A stretch of 64,000 nucleotides of DNA from Thozetella sp. PMI_491 (Eukaryota > Ascomycota > Sordariomycetes > Chaetosphaeriales > Chaetosphaeriaceae). Position numbers and translations under genes: made by a program. Numbering within the stretch: the stretch's first letter is position 1; every line of letters begins with the position of its first letter. The DNA is taken from positions 875,579 to 939,578 of the forward strand of contig MU270018.1 in NCBI GenBank assembly GCA_021432635.1, in the 5' to 3' direction. The notes beneath the pieces were generated by a model. That model saw only the letters and a program-made list of their open reading frames with translations, was not told where the DNA came from and did not search any database. Shown piece after piece: positions 1 to 11,970 of this stretch.

Positions 1-2076
1 TGGAGCACGATAAGGTGGTACGGGATGACTGGTAGTAGATGCGAGGTGGCACAATTGGTGTACAGCCGCTATGTAACAAGTATAATGCATCCCTTCTCAC
101 ACGGCCATAGCCAGGCTGTCTACTTTGTCCATTAATTCAAGCCTCTGCAGGGGATTTGCCTATCATGTACCTGCTATATGGCCCACATTGTGCACTCTTC
201 CTCTTCCACGCAAACGGGATTGTGCTCAGCCTATGGTGCTCTACCGAGACACCCCGTCTGCATGGTAGATATTAAACAGATGGATGGCATTGCTGCTTAA
301 GGTAACTGCCTGCACAGTCACTTAGATTTCACCACTTTGTTTTTGGCCATATCCTCAATATGTGACGATCTTGCATGTCAGCTATTAGGAGATTTTGCGG
401 TGTAATGTTTTGTGCACAGTGCTCTGCAGTCCCGGGATTTCGGTTCAGGTTGGCTTCGAGGCGTCAGTCGGCGCCCCCCCCCCTTTCTCCATGTGTGGGT
501 AGGGCGCCATTCCGTTTCGACGACTCATCGCAGCCTGCTTTCGAGACCCACGAATCTACTTTAAGTGTTAATCCGCCCCAACAGAAACGAACGAAGGTGG
601 CTTTTGCCGGTAGGAAGGCCATCGGTTGCGGACTCCGTATCAAGCCACCCCTCCCCAAGGTCTTGTGCCATCTTACTTACCCCGCGGGGCAAGACACGCA
701 CGGGCGGCGTATTGACAAGGTAACGAGGTCACACTGCAGAAGGAGTATCAAGCAGCATGGGATGCTGCATATCTCAGGGGTAAGAACTAGTCCAGCTCAG
801 CACCTAAGAGGGAGCCAAGAAACGGGGGTAAATGGAGAGAGCAGAACTGCGAGGTAAATGAAGAGAGAAGAGGCGTTCTTAGGTCGCCCTTTTGTTTCCG
901 GTGAGCAGCACAACACTACCTAATCCTCATACACATATGTTGCCTGTCTGCCGACGGGGCAAAGCTCTTGACCATCAACACCAACACCATATATCGCAAC
1001 ACAACGCGCCTGCTATCCGCCGCCAAGAGTCCAGATGCTTTGCCAACCCAGCCGGCCCCCAAAAGACACAAATGTGACATCTCTAGGATAACCAGGTATT
1101 TCTTGTTCCGCCAACACGACCAAGTTCCCGATGCAAACCAGTATAATACCGGGTCGAAAAAAGAACGATGGGCCGCAAGGGATTGGCTGCCGCCACCATC
1201 GCCTGGTACAACGAAAACAAATGAAAACAGGAACAAGAAATTAGAAAAAAAAAATGAACCAACTCCCGTAGCCATCCCAAATGCCCAACGCTGTGTTGAG
1301 ATTTGCAACAAGAACCGCGATGTCTTTGCCAGCCTGCCCCCACCCGCCAAGATTGTGCCGATGTAGCCCCAAAAGATCAAAACACCCATTGGAAAGCCCC
1401 CTCCCGTCCGCTAAAAACAAGTAGAACCCCGTCGACTCGTTCTATATGTCTTTTCTTGATGAACTCGTGAACCCATGACCGTGATGATTGGCTTTTTGTC
1501 GTTTGGAAAAAAGGCGCCGCTCTTTTCGACAAAGGACGCGAGACAACCAGACCCCCCAGGAAAACGTGGTATCGCAGAAAACGAGCAAAAACCGAAAAAC
1601 TCCGTCGTAGGCCATCGATGCAGCTAAAATGATTAGAGGATGCAAAACCACCGTCGAACGCCCATTCGTGACCAGTCCAGCCCCATCTTGCGAGGTCGGA
1701 GCACCGAAAGGTATTTGAGTTGTAGTAAACAGCAAAATAGAGGTATCGATTTGTCTTCATCGCGCCGTCCGAAAATGTCAAATTTTCGCTTGTCGAAACC
1801 AGAGCGTATGTCGATTAAGGTTGTTTGTACAGGGTGCGTGTTGGAAGAAAGTCGAATCAGAGTCCAGTCGACCTTGAGAGTTGATAATGCCCTGCCTGCC
1901 GGGGAAGGAGAAAATCGATGCCTGCTACTCTTTTTTTTATGTCGGTGCCCGCCAAGATGAACAGCTGAAAAGGCCGAACGAGTGGGTAATTTTACAGTCC
2001 ATTTGCAAGGATAGCGATGGTCGAGGAAGGCGGATGTGCCTCGTCCCTTGTTAAAGGAAGCGATTCAACAGCCGCC
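1..2076. other. Intergenic, no gene recognised
   Basis: I see no convincing gene here. The first 370 bases and the stretch 1700-2000 are relatively AT-rich. Open frames at 375-857 (+) and 916-1389 (-) overlap each other and have low-complexity, non-family-like translations. The right-hand part (about 1400-2076) probably includes the 3' UTR of the minus-strand gene ending at 2077. Confidence 0.5.
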
Positions 2077-2721
2077 TTACCACCGACCAATCGACTGCTG
2101 CATCCTAGCGGGTGAGACCGACGGCGGCGGGCTGGCCATGCTGATGCGAGTAGCAGGGTTGATGATGGGAATGGCGTTGCGGGCGCGGGTGGCAGAGGGC
2201 TGGTGGAGCTTCAAGGTCGACTGGTGGCTCTGGTACGACGGGGGAATGAAGGCAGGTGATGTGGAGTTGAGGGAGAAGGCAGGCGCAACCGTGTTGGGCT
2301 GTTGCGTCGGCGACGACTCTGGAGAATTGCTCGCTAGCGAAGACCGCTCCGATGACGAGCTGTGGATGGACACCAGCTGGGATGCCATGTCAGCCCGGGC
2401 TCATTCTCAGACCGAGGGCGGCAGGCGGTGCATCTGCGGCAGGGATTCGGTGGTACTTACGTCGCTCTCAGTCAACAGACCGGGGCAGAACTCGAGGTCG
2501 TCTTCCAGATCGAAGGACCGGCCAGCCTCGAACTTCATGCGGAAGGCATTTAGGGAGGCCGTCTCAGTCAGCTCCTTCATGCTTCGGACACCACGGAACT
2601 GCTTCTGCGAGTTCTGCGAGACGGACAGTCTCGGGGCTCTCCGATTTCGCCCGCCATGGTGGTTGTGGGAGACGGCGGGGGTTGGGTGTTGTTGAGCGTT
2701 GTAGTGGTAGTATGCAGACAT
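2077..2721 (-). CDS. Conserved fungal protein of unknown function (186 aa, two exons)
   Basis: Exon 1 is 2721-2461 and exon 2 is 2376-2077, separated by an 84-nt intron (2377-2460) with donor GTAAGTACC and acceptor CCCAG. The join is in phase and gives 186 residues ending in TAA. The start is taken at MSAYYHYN, five codons inside the longer open frame, because the peptide then reads like other filamentous fungal proteins I recall. A basic stretch (RNRRAPRLSVSQ) is followed by KQFRGVRSMKEL, then an acidic segment (FDLEDDLEFCPGLL) and a Ser-rich segment (VSIHSSSSERSS). The end is SPPPSVSPARMQQSIGRW. There are no membrane segments and no catalytic motif. The Ser/Thr-Pro and RxxS sites suggest a phosphorylated, mostly disordered protein. 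I do not recognise a function. The gene model is fairly secure because both exon borders join conserved-looking sequence. Confidence 0.75.
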
Positions 2722-5700
2722 TATTAGGCGCAAGCGACAAGGTCGGCTATGGTGGAAGTAGAGTCGTCTTGTATGGTTGGGTGTTGGGGACGAGCAAGCG
2801 GTCCAGTTTCGTTGCGGTCTATTTGCTGAGGGGCCACCAAAAGTGCGGTATTAAAACTTGGTTTGAAACAACAACAATGACACCAAGCCCGACTTGCGCA
2901 AAAGAGGATTCGAGCTTTTCCTTGAGGAAGAATGAGGTGTGGGATAAGAGCGTGGAAGAACAAAAGAAAGCCTTCGTTCTTGATCGTATGGTGGTTACGC
3001 GGGAGGATGGGGAGGGAGCGGGTAGCGTCAAGTCTGAGCTTGGGTTGGACGGAGGTGAGGAGTAGAAGTAAGAAAGAGGCGAGGGAGGGAGGGACAAGTG
3101 ACTGCGATCGGAGCCGGGAGAAGGCTTTTGTTGGACAACGGGCTGGGGGGGTGTGGCCGACCGGGGTTCGACGCAAGAGAGAGGCAGGAGAAGGTGAGAC
3201 CCACTCCACACAGTAGGCGACCATGGATGTCCGCTGGTGGTGGGTTCATCTCTGGACCGCTGGGCCAATGGGGGAGGGCGAGGTTCTGGTGAACGGACCC
3301 CAAGGAGAATCCTCCCAGTCAGCTGGCTATGGCGCTACCCGGGAGCCCGGCGCCAGCCTCTCAACAGCGCAGGTTCCCCGCTAACTCCCACCATTCCGAA
3401 AGCGAATACAGTTCCGGCCACAAACGACACTGTCCCCACAAGGACCCCACAACTAAACGTTTGCCACGCAATTGTCATTGGGCGGGTGATCACTGGCTTG
3501 GTGTGTAATTTTGGCGATGGCTGCCCATGGCGTCGCCTTGCATCGCTCGCACGCCGCCGGACAGTGTTGAAAACGGTGCTGGGACCAGCGGGCGGCCAGG
3601 TCGCAGGTCGCCAGGGCAAAAGCAGCGAGGGACAGGGCCATTTGGGCGGACGATTGAAGCGAGGAGAAGCCTCCCCCCCCCCCACCCCCCCAGAGCGCCA
3701 TCTCGCCACAACGAATCACCCGACATGGCCCGACCGTCGCTAGCTCACGGTCTCATCGGGAAGCACCTGGGAACCTGATTCGGGCGACGCCGCATGCGCT
3801 TCTTCGGCTTCTCCCTCATTCGCCGCACAGCGTCTGGTTCCTGAGACCGATTGCTGGCGACGCCGACCATCGTATGAAGCGTCTGGCGTCGCTCGTCCGA
3901 TCAGTTGGGGACAGAAGAGTCCTTCAGTCCTTCGGATCGGTACCCACCCCTCGTGACCAATTACTTGTTTTCTGGCTTCGCTCCTGATCCCCGGGCGCCT
4001 CGCACGGCTTCATTTGCGCCGTAGGCTTACCTCGAAGGGGTTCACCCCGAGGCCTCGAGAATACGGCAGTCAGATCCCAAAGGCTCCTCCCTGTTCCATA
4101 TCGAGGGGGATTTGGGGGGGGAGGGATGATGGGAATGGGCAAGCCGGGGGTGTGGTTCAGTTGCAGGACAGTGCAGACAGACGCAGACAGACGCAGACAG
4201 ACGCAGACAGGCGCCCGCCCGGGGGGGAGGCTTGAAACCTGTCTTCGGCTGGCCACAATTGGCCACTGCCCGGACCGCTATTACGCTTCTGCAGTCCCGT
4301 ACAAGCTGCATAATTAAGTGCTGAGGCAGTGGCCATTAGTCCAGCCAGGGTGCTACAGCCTTGTGGCGAGGGACGGGAATCGTTCGGTCCTGACTGGCTG
4401 TCACCTGGTGGTGGCTTCCAGACCTGGCGGGCAGACCGCCAATCTGCCCAGGGTGGAGGGCTTTGTTGGGGCTGGTGACTGGCTGGGCCGGCCCAGCTTT
4501 GCTGCAGGTCACCAGGCCTCGGCCAGAACGTGGCGGCTGGGTTTGGGGAACCGCCCAGTGCATCCCTCTGGTCCTCGGACGGTACCCTGATTTCTGCGCC
4601 TTACTCTCTTCGTCAACCCTCAAGCACCTGGTAGAACTCTCTAGCACGTCCCCCCCTAACTGGGAGGATTCTCGGCCACCGGCCGCCTTCGATCCCTCGC
4701 CGGCAGTCAGGCTCGCCCCCGCCCCTCCGGGCACCACGCAATGCAGACCCAAGACCGGCCAGCCGGTGCCTTTGCTGGCTGGCGGAAGGAAGGGAGTTGA
4801 CGCAGTTTAGCGGTTGGCTCTCGCAGTACCGACGGAGACGAATCCTGAGCCGACCGAGCGCAATGGAGCACAATGGAGAATCGAGAATGGAATGGGAGAA
4901 CAGATACCGAGGGGGCTTCCCACCCACCACCACCCACCACCCCAAGGCCTTCGGCAGCCCGACCTGCATACAGGCACGCATGCACCGCATTCTGGCAAGA
5001 CCTTCCCTGCCACTCGGCCAGGCGTCTCCATACTTTGCTGAGTCCCGACTCGTCTGGGTCGCTGCGCCTGGCAATCAACCTGACGACTGGCGAAGGGACG
5101 CCATTGGGCTTCCCTCCGTAGCCGCCTGGCGCGCATGAAAGGTTGGGACGGTTTCGTTGCCCATGGGCTAGACAAGTCGCTGGATCTCCGTCCTGTCCTG
5201 CCCGCGCGGTCCCAGGTGCAGCCCAGTGGTGGTGGCACGAGATATTCTCTACGATAGACTCACTTTGACTGGGAATTTGGATTCAGCCGGGCACTCGAGC
5301 GGCGCCTCGCATGATCCCGGGATGGCGTTGGTCGACCCTGGCCTGCCTGGCAAGCCTGGGCACAGTGGGTGGTGCTGTGGCCCGAGTCAAGGGGATGATC
5401 GAACCCCCACCAAGGCCGGGCAGGTCTGTCATGCCGTGCATGCTCACCCGCACCTTGACAGTGGCTTTCGTCCCGCGGGGTGACGAAAGGGGCGAGAGGG
5501 ATGCTCGCCCCCCGGCCTGCTCTAACCTCCCCAATTGCATCATCTCTGCTTCTTTTCTGCCTGTTTACCCTCGCCCGCCGCATCGCAAATCCACGCGGAT
5601 CCTCGAACGCCTTCGTGCCCAGGCAATTGTAAATTTGTCAATGAGCGAGGACCTGCGCCGGCTCGGCCGTCCTTCCTCAGACTATTTGGCAAGTGCCAAC

Positions 5701-8700
5701 CCACGGTTTGAGGCCCGGGCAGACGCGGGGTTTGGGCTGGACGCAGTCCGTGCTATTTTGGTGCCGACCTTAAAGGCCAAAGAGAGATTGCCCAATGCCT
5801 TGCGCTAGCAAGATTGCCTTCTGGGTCACCAGCAGATCGGTGGCCTTGCACGAACCAGGATGGCTGCCTCTCTGCTGTCGTTTCCAGCCCCTCCCCTCTC
5901 CGCTTCCCAGGTAGAATCCCAGTCTGGGACAAGGAGGGGAGTTTTCTCCTTGAAACTCCCCCAGCATCCTGCACCGCCCTGCCTTGTGTTTGATCTGAAC
6001 ATAAGCGGGGCCACGCTGGAGCACCCTTCGCCTCCGCTTGCTGCGCTCAACGACCTCGTTGCATGTCTCGTCCAAACGGCGAAACAGGCGAAACGCCTAG
6101 CGCTGCTCAGCTCTAGACTACATACCAACATAAACATGCACACCCTCATTTCAGAGAAGATGGAGGTCAGCAAGCAGAGCAGCGATAGAGAGAGAGCCTC
6201 TGTCCCAGCGTCAGCCAGCCGGCGGGAGGGCTCAGGGAGGACTCAGGGGGGCGGCAGAGGTCCCCATGTTTGGGAAGGCAGTCTGCAAGGAAGCAAATGC
6301 ATCACCCACCAGGCCTGTCCCTTGTCTCTCCGGCCCGGCTGTGCTGGGGGTTGCTGCCTCCCTCCACACCCCACACACCTCGAAGAATTGCACCACTCCC
6401 GATCGAGCCGGTACCAAGACCCTATTGAGGTAGCATCCCTCCCAGCCCGAAGGGCCCGGGCCAGAGTCAGGCTTGGGCGCCCGCGAGCCGGGCTGCGCCC
6501 AATCCTCGGCGGCACTGCCACACCGCTTCTTCGAGAGCCACCGGCGACGTCGATGGCGCACCCACCACCTCCCTGGCGATACTCCTGCCTCGGCATGCAT
6601 CGCCAGCTGCGGCACGGCCTTGAAAATCGATATTTTTTCATTCCCGAACCGATGGGCCCGCTAGACACCATCCGGATGATCCTGCCTTTGACACCCACGG
6701 CCCGCTCACTGCGGACGCTATTCGCAAGCAAGCAGTCAGTCGATCGATCAGTCACACTGACGAGAGCCCCATTTCCCGGAGGCCGGAGTCTACGAGGGGC
6801 TTCCAAGCAAGCTAGCAGCCCAGCCACGTGGATAGTGTCTGAGCCCATATTGCTCGGCGGGTTCGAGTCGAACCCCTTCCATGGAGGGGAGAAGATGGTG
6901 CTTTTTGAGATCTGTCCCCTTACTCGCTCCTCCACGTCGCAATACCCCTCACCTCCCTCCCGGAGGACGAGTGGTGCCTACGACGGGAAGTCGTCATCGC
7001 GATGATAAGCTTCATCCTGTCAAGGCCCCATAGATCCGATACGAATCTCGGTGGTTTGCGCGGTCCGATAGCGTCAGCCCCGGCCGCAAGTGCCATTTGT
7101 GTTGTAGTAGTAGAAAAAGTCGTCAATGGCTTGACATTATCCGGAAATGACACCCCTGGCCCCTTAAACCCCCTCCTCAAGGACCCTCATCTATATGAAA
7201 GAGCTATAGTTGATGCGCTGTAAGGTCGGGAACCAAAAAACGCTTTCCAAGCAGAGCTTGGCAAAGAAAGTGGGGCCCGGCCCACGGGCGGCGGTAAGTG
7301 AACGGCTGCCGACACCAAGAGCATCGGTCCCGATCCGGACGACGGTCGGAGGGTCGCGTGGGGAGCAAGGGATTGGTGCACACGTTGGCCACGCATCTCT
7401 TTGTGGGTTTGGCGCATGCTTTGTTGTTGCAATTATCCTTGTGCCTTTCCCTAGGAGGTAAATGAATGTACTCGTTCGGCCCGAAGGCTGCGAGCAGACC
7501 TGCATGAGATATCTCGGCGTCGTATCCCCGAGTTGCGATGAGACCTTAGAAAGTATATGACTTTTCTAATCACTGCTCTCCAACAGAATTAAGGGTTTGC
7601 GGCCTTAGTACTGCCTATAGACACTCCTCTCTGGAGCAAACAACCCAATATTGTCATTTCATGAGTACTTCCGTCTCATCCTCGAAGTACGACAGGAAGG
7701 CCAAAAATCCTTCACTGTTGAATAGCACTGGAAGTCCCACGAATAGGCCATTTACCCAGTGCTATCAAGTTAATTATGCATGCAATAATCGTTCTAGCAA
7801 AAATATCTCATTGGCTTTTCTAGTTGCAGCCCTCTCTACACCGAGAACCATACTTCGCTGTGCAGTAAGCCCATAGCTGGCGACCTAGTGTACGGTGCTG
7901 AGAGGTTGAAGACAATAGAGGGAGATGGGCGATCTGCTTTATAATATACTATGTCGTATGAACAGTTGTGTATCGGTCAAGAGATCATATTGAGCGTTCA
8001 GTGCGCCGGCTAAGAGGGGTTTTGAGCTGTGTGAAGCGTGGGATGCTCTTCATCGTGGTGTACTACATCCATCACTACGAGGACCGCGTCGCAAAGTCAC
8101 CAGCTGAAGACTGTAGTTGCAATATTGGACCGTGCTGGTAGAACATAGAAGGCTCAGCGCATTGACAAGTTGACCCTGTAGGTGTTGCTCCTATCATACG
8201 CAAGGTAGCTAGCCTCAGCACGGGACAAGGCGAACTAGGCTTGATATAGATCTAGGTGTAAATAAAAAGCCGTGCATCTCAAATACGGATAGGATAGCAA
8301 AATTTTGCGTGCGTTAAATTTCTCAAGAAGTCAACAATCATCTCCCTCAGCGTCGTCGCCGGAGAGAGAATTGTTCCGTCGGTTGCATCTGTTAGGCTTC
8401 CTGCGGCCCGGAGGCTTCCAGAGCTGAGCGGTTGGGCCAGGATTTCTAGAGAAAGGAATGTACAGAATATGATAAATACGGTACTAGAGTAGTTTATCTA
8501 GGTCTATATAACGCGCGAAAGGACTAGGGGGAGAGCACAAACCAAAGGCAAAATAGAGCATGGGGAGGAAGTACTGTGTTCATGACAAGTACCCGGTCTA
8601 ACTTACCGAGACTTCCAGTCTACAGTTTCCTTACCAGTCCCTCTAAGAAAGAAAAAAATCCATAATAACTGCATGCAGGTCGACATAATTCATCGCACAA

Positions 8701-8880
8701 CATCAATTCGGCTTTGGTGCAACTTGATCGAGCCAGGAAGTTGTCGGATCTCTCCATATAGTGGGGCCTACGGCCGGCCCATGCCTTTTGCGAGGTGGTA
8801 ATATCATTCTCTTATCGAGGCGCACATGTGGGGCTTCCCCTCCGGGTTTCCTTCGGGCCAATCACAGCAGCCGCACACTT
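2722..8880. other. 6.2 kb gene-poor stretch
   Basis: No gene could be supported. The left part (2722-7100) is GC-rich and stop-poor, so it has long overlapping open frames on both strands, including 381 codons at 5860-7005 (+) and 230 codons at 6243-6935 (-). The translations are rich in P, S, R and G and match nothing I know. The stretch from about 7500 to 8800 is clearly more AT-rich, with few open frames. It holds a 10-bp tandem repeat at 4171-4210, a C-rich tract near 3671-3691 and a perfect 17-bp palindrome at 6859-6875. The right end leads into the RPS23 promoter. Confidence 0.45.
4171..4210. repeat. Tandem repeat, 10-bp unit, four copies
   Basis: Four consecutive copies of the unit ACGCAGACAG are seen. 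The first copy starts GT instead of AC and the last three are identical. It lies in the gene-poor region and is probably a simple minisatellite. Confidence 0.9.
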
Positions 8881-8900
8881 CTAGGGCGAGAAAACCCTAT
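8858..8900 (+). promoter_or_regulatory. RPS23 promoter: CCAAT box and telobox-like inverted pair
   Basis: A CCAAT sequence lies at 8858-8862. About 20 bases further, CTAGGG (8881-8886) faces AAAACCCTA (8891-8899), a telomere-repeat-like motif and its partial inverse. Telobox or AACCCTA-type sites are known upstream of many fungal ribosomal protein genes, where Tbf1/Rap1-type factors can bind. The site is about 100 bases before the putative 5' UTR intron of RPS23. The assignment as a promoter element is inference. Confidence 0.5.
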
Positions 8901-9131
8901 CCAGTCGAAATTCCAGCCCCAAGCAAACTTTTGAGAACTTACGATCTCCAGCTACCACATTGAACAACCACACACCCACGCGATTGATCATCACAAATCG
9001 GTACGTTCTTCTCTCGCAACACGCTCGACATTTCTCGGCGGCAATCACTTGATGCGCTGCTATTGAAGTCGGCACCGCTCGTTCCTGTTGCTGGCCACTG
9101 GATCTCGAAAGCTAACGGCAGTGCAGCAATC

Positions 9132-9777
<646 letters not shown>

Positions 9778-10050
9778 ACGGTGGGCGATGCGGGAAAAAT
9801 GGCACGGTTTGGCATGGAGTCTTTGTTGCTTATTTCCATCATCGGCATTCCATCCCCGGTTAAGGATATCCGGGACTTCACGGTAGACATGGTCATGCGA
9901 ATTGAGGATCATTGAAGCCCAAAAAGCAAAGCGTGGAAGGAGAATGTGCATGGGTTCCATGCTCACTCAGTGTTCGTGATTGGAGTTCCTCTATCCACCC
10001 ATACGGTTGTGCCTATGATACAGTGTTGTACAGAGAGAAGTCCGTCTGTC

Positions 10051-11292
10051 TCAGGCGGATGGGCCGTCATCTTTCGCCTTTGCTCCGTCCTGGATATATC
10101 GTGCAGCATAGTCAGCTGCTAGTCCAAGGCTGATGACACCCCCGGTTAGCCAGCAGCCATTTACAAACCACCACCAGCAATCTTTGACGCTCTTGAGATT
10201 GACTCGCTTGATCATGATGCCCAGCGCCACCAAGGCTCCCCCGCAGCTCCCGACAAAGAAGGCAGGCCCGGCGCCGGAAGCCATCCCTGCCCCTGCGAGG
10301 AGAGCGACCTGCACTATCCCAAGACCCGCGAGAACCTGCTTCGTCTCTGCGTCATGCTTAAGGGCGATGCTCTTGATGCCTGCTTTGGCATCGTCCTTGA
10401 TGTCCATGTGAGCGTAGATCATATCATATAGTACCGTCCAGGCAATGTTGGAGCCGTACAGCAACGTCGCGGCTGTGAGCGCTGGCGTATTCGTGAGCAG
10501 ATCGACACCCAGGGCTGGGAATCCCATCATGGCGCCCCAGGAAAATGTCAAGCCGAGAACGACCTGTGGGTAGTATGTGATGCGCTTCGCTAGGGGGTAG
10601 CTAGCAACAAAGAGCAGGCTAGGCGTGGCGTAAAAGAAGCACTCTAGTGGGAACTGCAGGAGGATGGCTAAACCTGCGAGCAACTGGGCTCCAGTGAAGA
10701 CTAAACCCTTGAACGGGGTGACCGCCCCTCGGGCAATGGGCCGGAGCCGCGTGCGGGCAACGTGGGGGTCGAGGTTGCGGTCCCAAAGGTCGTTGATAGT
10801 GCACCCTGCGCCGCGCATGATCAAGGCGCCTGAGAAGAAGAGCAGGGAGGTGCCGATGACGGAGCCAGGAGACGCCATGGGCGTGACCATGGGAGCTGCC
10901 ATGAGCGTAGAGAAGAGGCATGGGAAGAAGAGGTAGTAAGTGCCGGTGGGCTTGTCAAGCCTGATGAGCTCGGCGTATGGCACCCACGACGACGGCAGAA
11001 GTGAGAGCAAGCCAGTCTTCGGGGGAGAGTAAGGTGCTGGTGCGGTTGGATTGGGCTGGCCGTCAGAGGCGGCGACCACGGCATCGGTGGCGGGGGAGAC
11101 GGGGAGCTTGTTGGACCCGTGGTACGCGAGGGCGTAGGTGCTTGGGGCCTTGTAAGTCCCAGCAGCCCATCGCCTGGGCCTGGGGGTTGACGCCCAAGGG
11201 CCTCGGCGAGCGAGAACCGCCCCGGGGAGCCTCGGGCAGTGGCGAAACTGGCCCCGGGGAAGCACCAAAGACAATTGCCTCATGCCGGACAT
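10051..11292 (-). CDS. COQ2: 4-hydroxybenzoate polyprenyltransferase, mitochondrial (CoQ biosynthesis)
   Basis: A single exon encodes 413 residues. The enzyme joins a polyprenyl chain to 4-hydroxybenzoate, the second step of ubiquinone synthesis, in the inner mitochondrial membrane. The first 60 residues are rich in Arg and lack acids, as in a mitochondrial presequence. The UbiA-family body has both Asp-rich prenyl-diphosphate/Mg sites: NDLWDRNLD at residues 167-175 and YAHMDIKDD ending at residue 301. The conserved RLDKPTGTYYLFFPC precedes the first membrane helix. About eight to nine hydrophobic helices follow. The length is usual for fungal Coq2. The start codon used is the first Met (MSGMRQ); the second Met three codons later is an alternative. 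It is divergent from the JmjC gene across a promoter of about 0.7 kb. Confidence 0.95.
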   Translation of the reverse strand: MSGMRQLSLVLPRGQFRHCPRLPGAVLARRGPWASTPRPRRWAAGTYKAPSTYALAYHGSNKLPVSPATDAVVAASDGQPNPTAPAPYSPPKTGLLSLLPSSWVPYAELIRLDKPTGTYYLFFPCLFSTLMAAPMVTPMASPGSVIGTSLLFFSGALIMRGAGCTINDLWDRNLDPHVARTRLRPIARGAVTPFKGLVFTGAQLLAGLAILLQFPLECFFYATPSLLFVASYPLAKRITYYPQVVLGLTFSWGAMMGFPALGVDLLTNTPALTAATLLYGSNIAWTVLYDMIYAHMDIKDDAKAGIKSIALKHDAETKQVLAGLGIVQVALLAGAGMASGAGPAFFVGSCGGALVALGIMIKRVNLKSVKDCWWWFVNGCWLTGGVISLGLAADYAARYIQDGAKAKDDGPSA

Positions 11293-11970
11293 CCTAGCAG
11301 AACGAAAGGAGTGAAACTTGGGCGTGCCTGCGCGGGTTTAGTCTAAGGGCACCGAGCACGGCAAACACTGCAAGGTTCAGACTTACGCTACCCAGGCTAC
11401 CCACGACAAGGGCGACTCAGAAATTCCACTGCGACGTAACTTGGTTATTCAACAGTGTCTCATAGCCATGACAATTGCTTGAAGCGGTGCCTGGGAACGA
11501 AGGGGTCGCGTAGCTTGCTGGGTCGTGAAATTTTTGGCGAGGTTGTCTCTGGCTATTAAACAGGAAGCTCCTGAGCTTCAGAGCTGCCGACCCACAAAAA
11601 TTGGCGCCCCGCGCTCCTTGACTGGTTAGCCCCACCGTCCTGGGCCCTCTATTAACTATCACCTAGAGCTGCATTGTTCTCTGCAGTTCACCTCACTTCA
11701 ACACCTCCTCACCGTCGCGAAATCTTTCCTGCTATGGGCGATGTAGACGCGAGTCGGAACATCTATCCCGATCACCTGATCGGGTGACGCGCTTTATCGT
11801 CTCTTCTTCTCATGCGCGAAGCTCCGGCATTCATGGATGCGACATGCGAAAGTACTGCCTGGCCCAGACGCCCTTTCTCACTTTGCACTGAGTCGACGCA
11901 ATAAACTTCCGACCTCTGGGCCCCATGACGGGCTGGTAGCGCAAGCTACCTCGACCAGCTCTTCACCGAA
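11293..11970. promoter_or_regulatory. Shared upstream region of COQ2 (-) and the JmjC gene (+)
   Basis: This 0.68-kb gap between two divergent start codons must hold both promoters and 5' leaders. I see no clear TATA box. A short palindrome-like stretch TGATCGGGTGA lies around 11777. No open frame in it looks like protein. Confidence 0.5.

Noticed and set aside
6855-6880. Possible tRNA B box around GGTTCGAGTC
   Set aside because: No A box, acceptor stem or T-stem can be folded around it; it is a simple palindrome.
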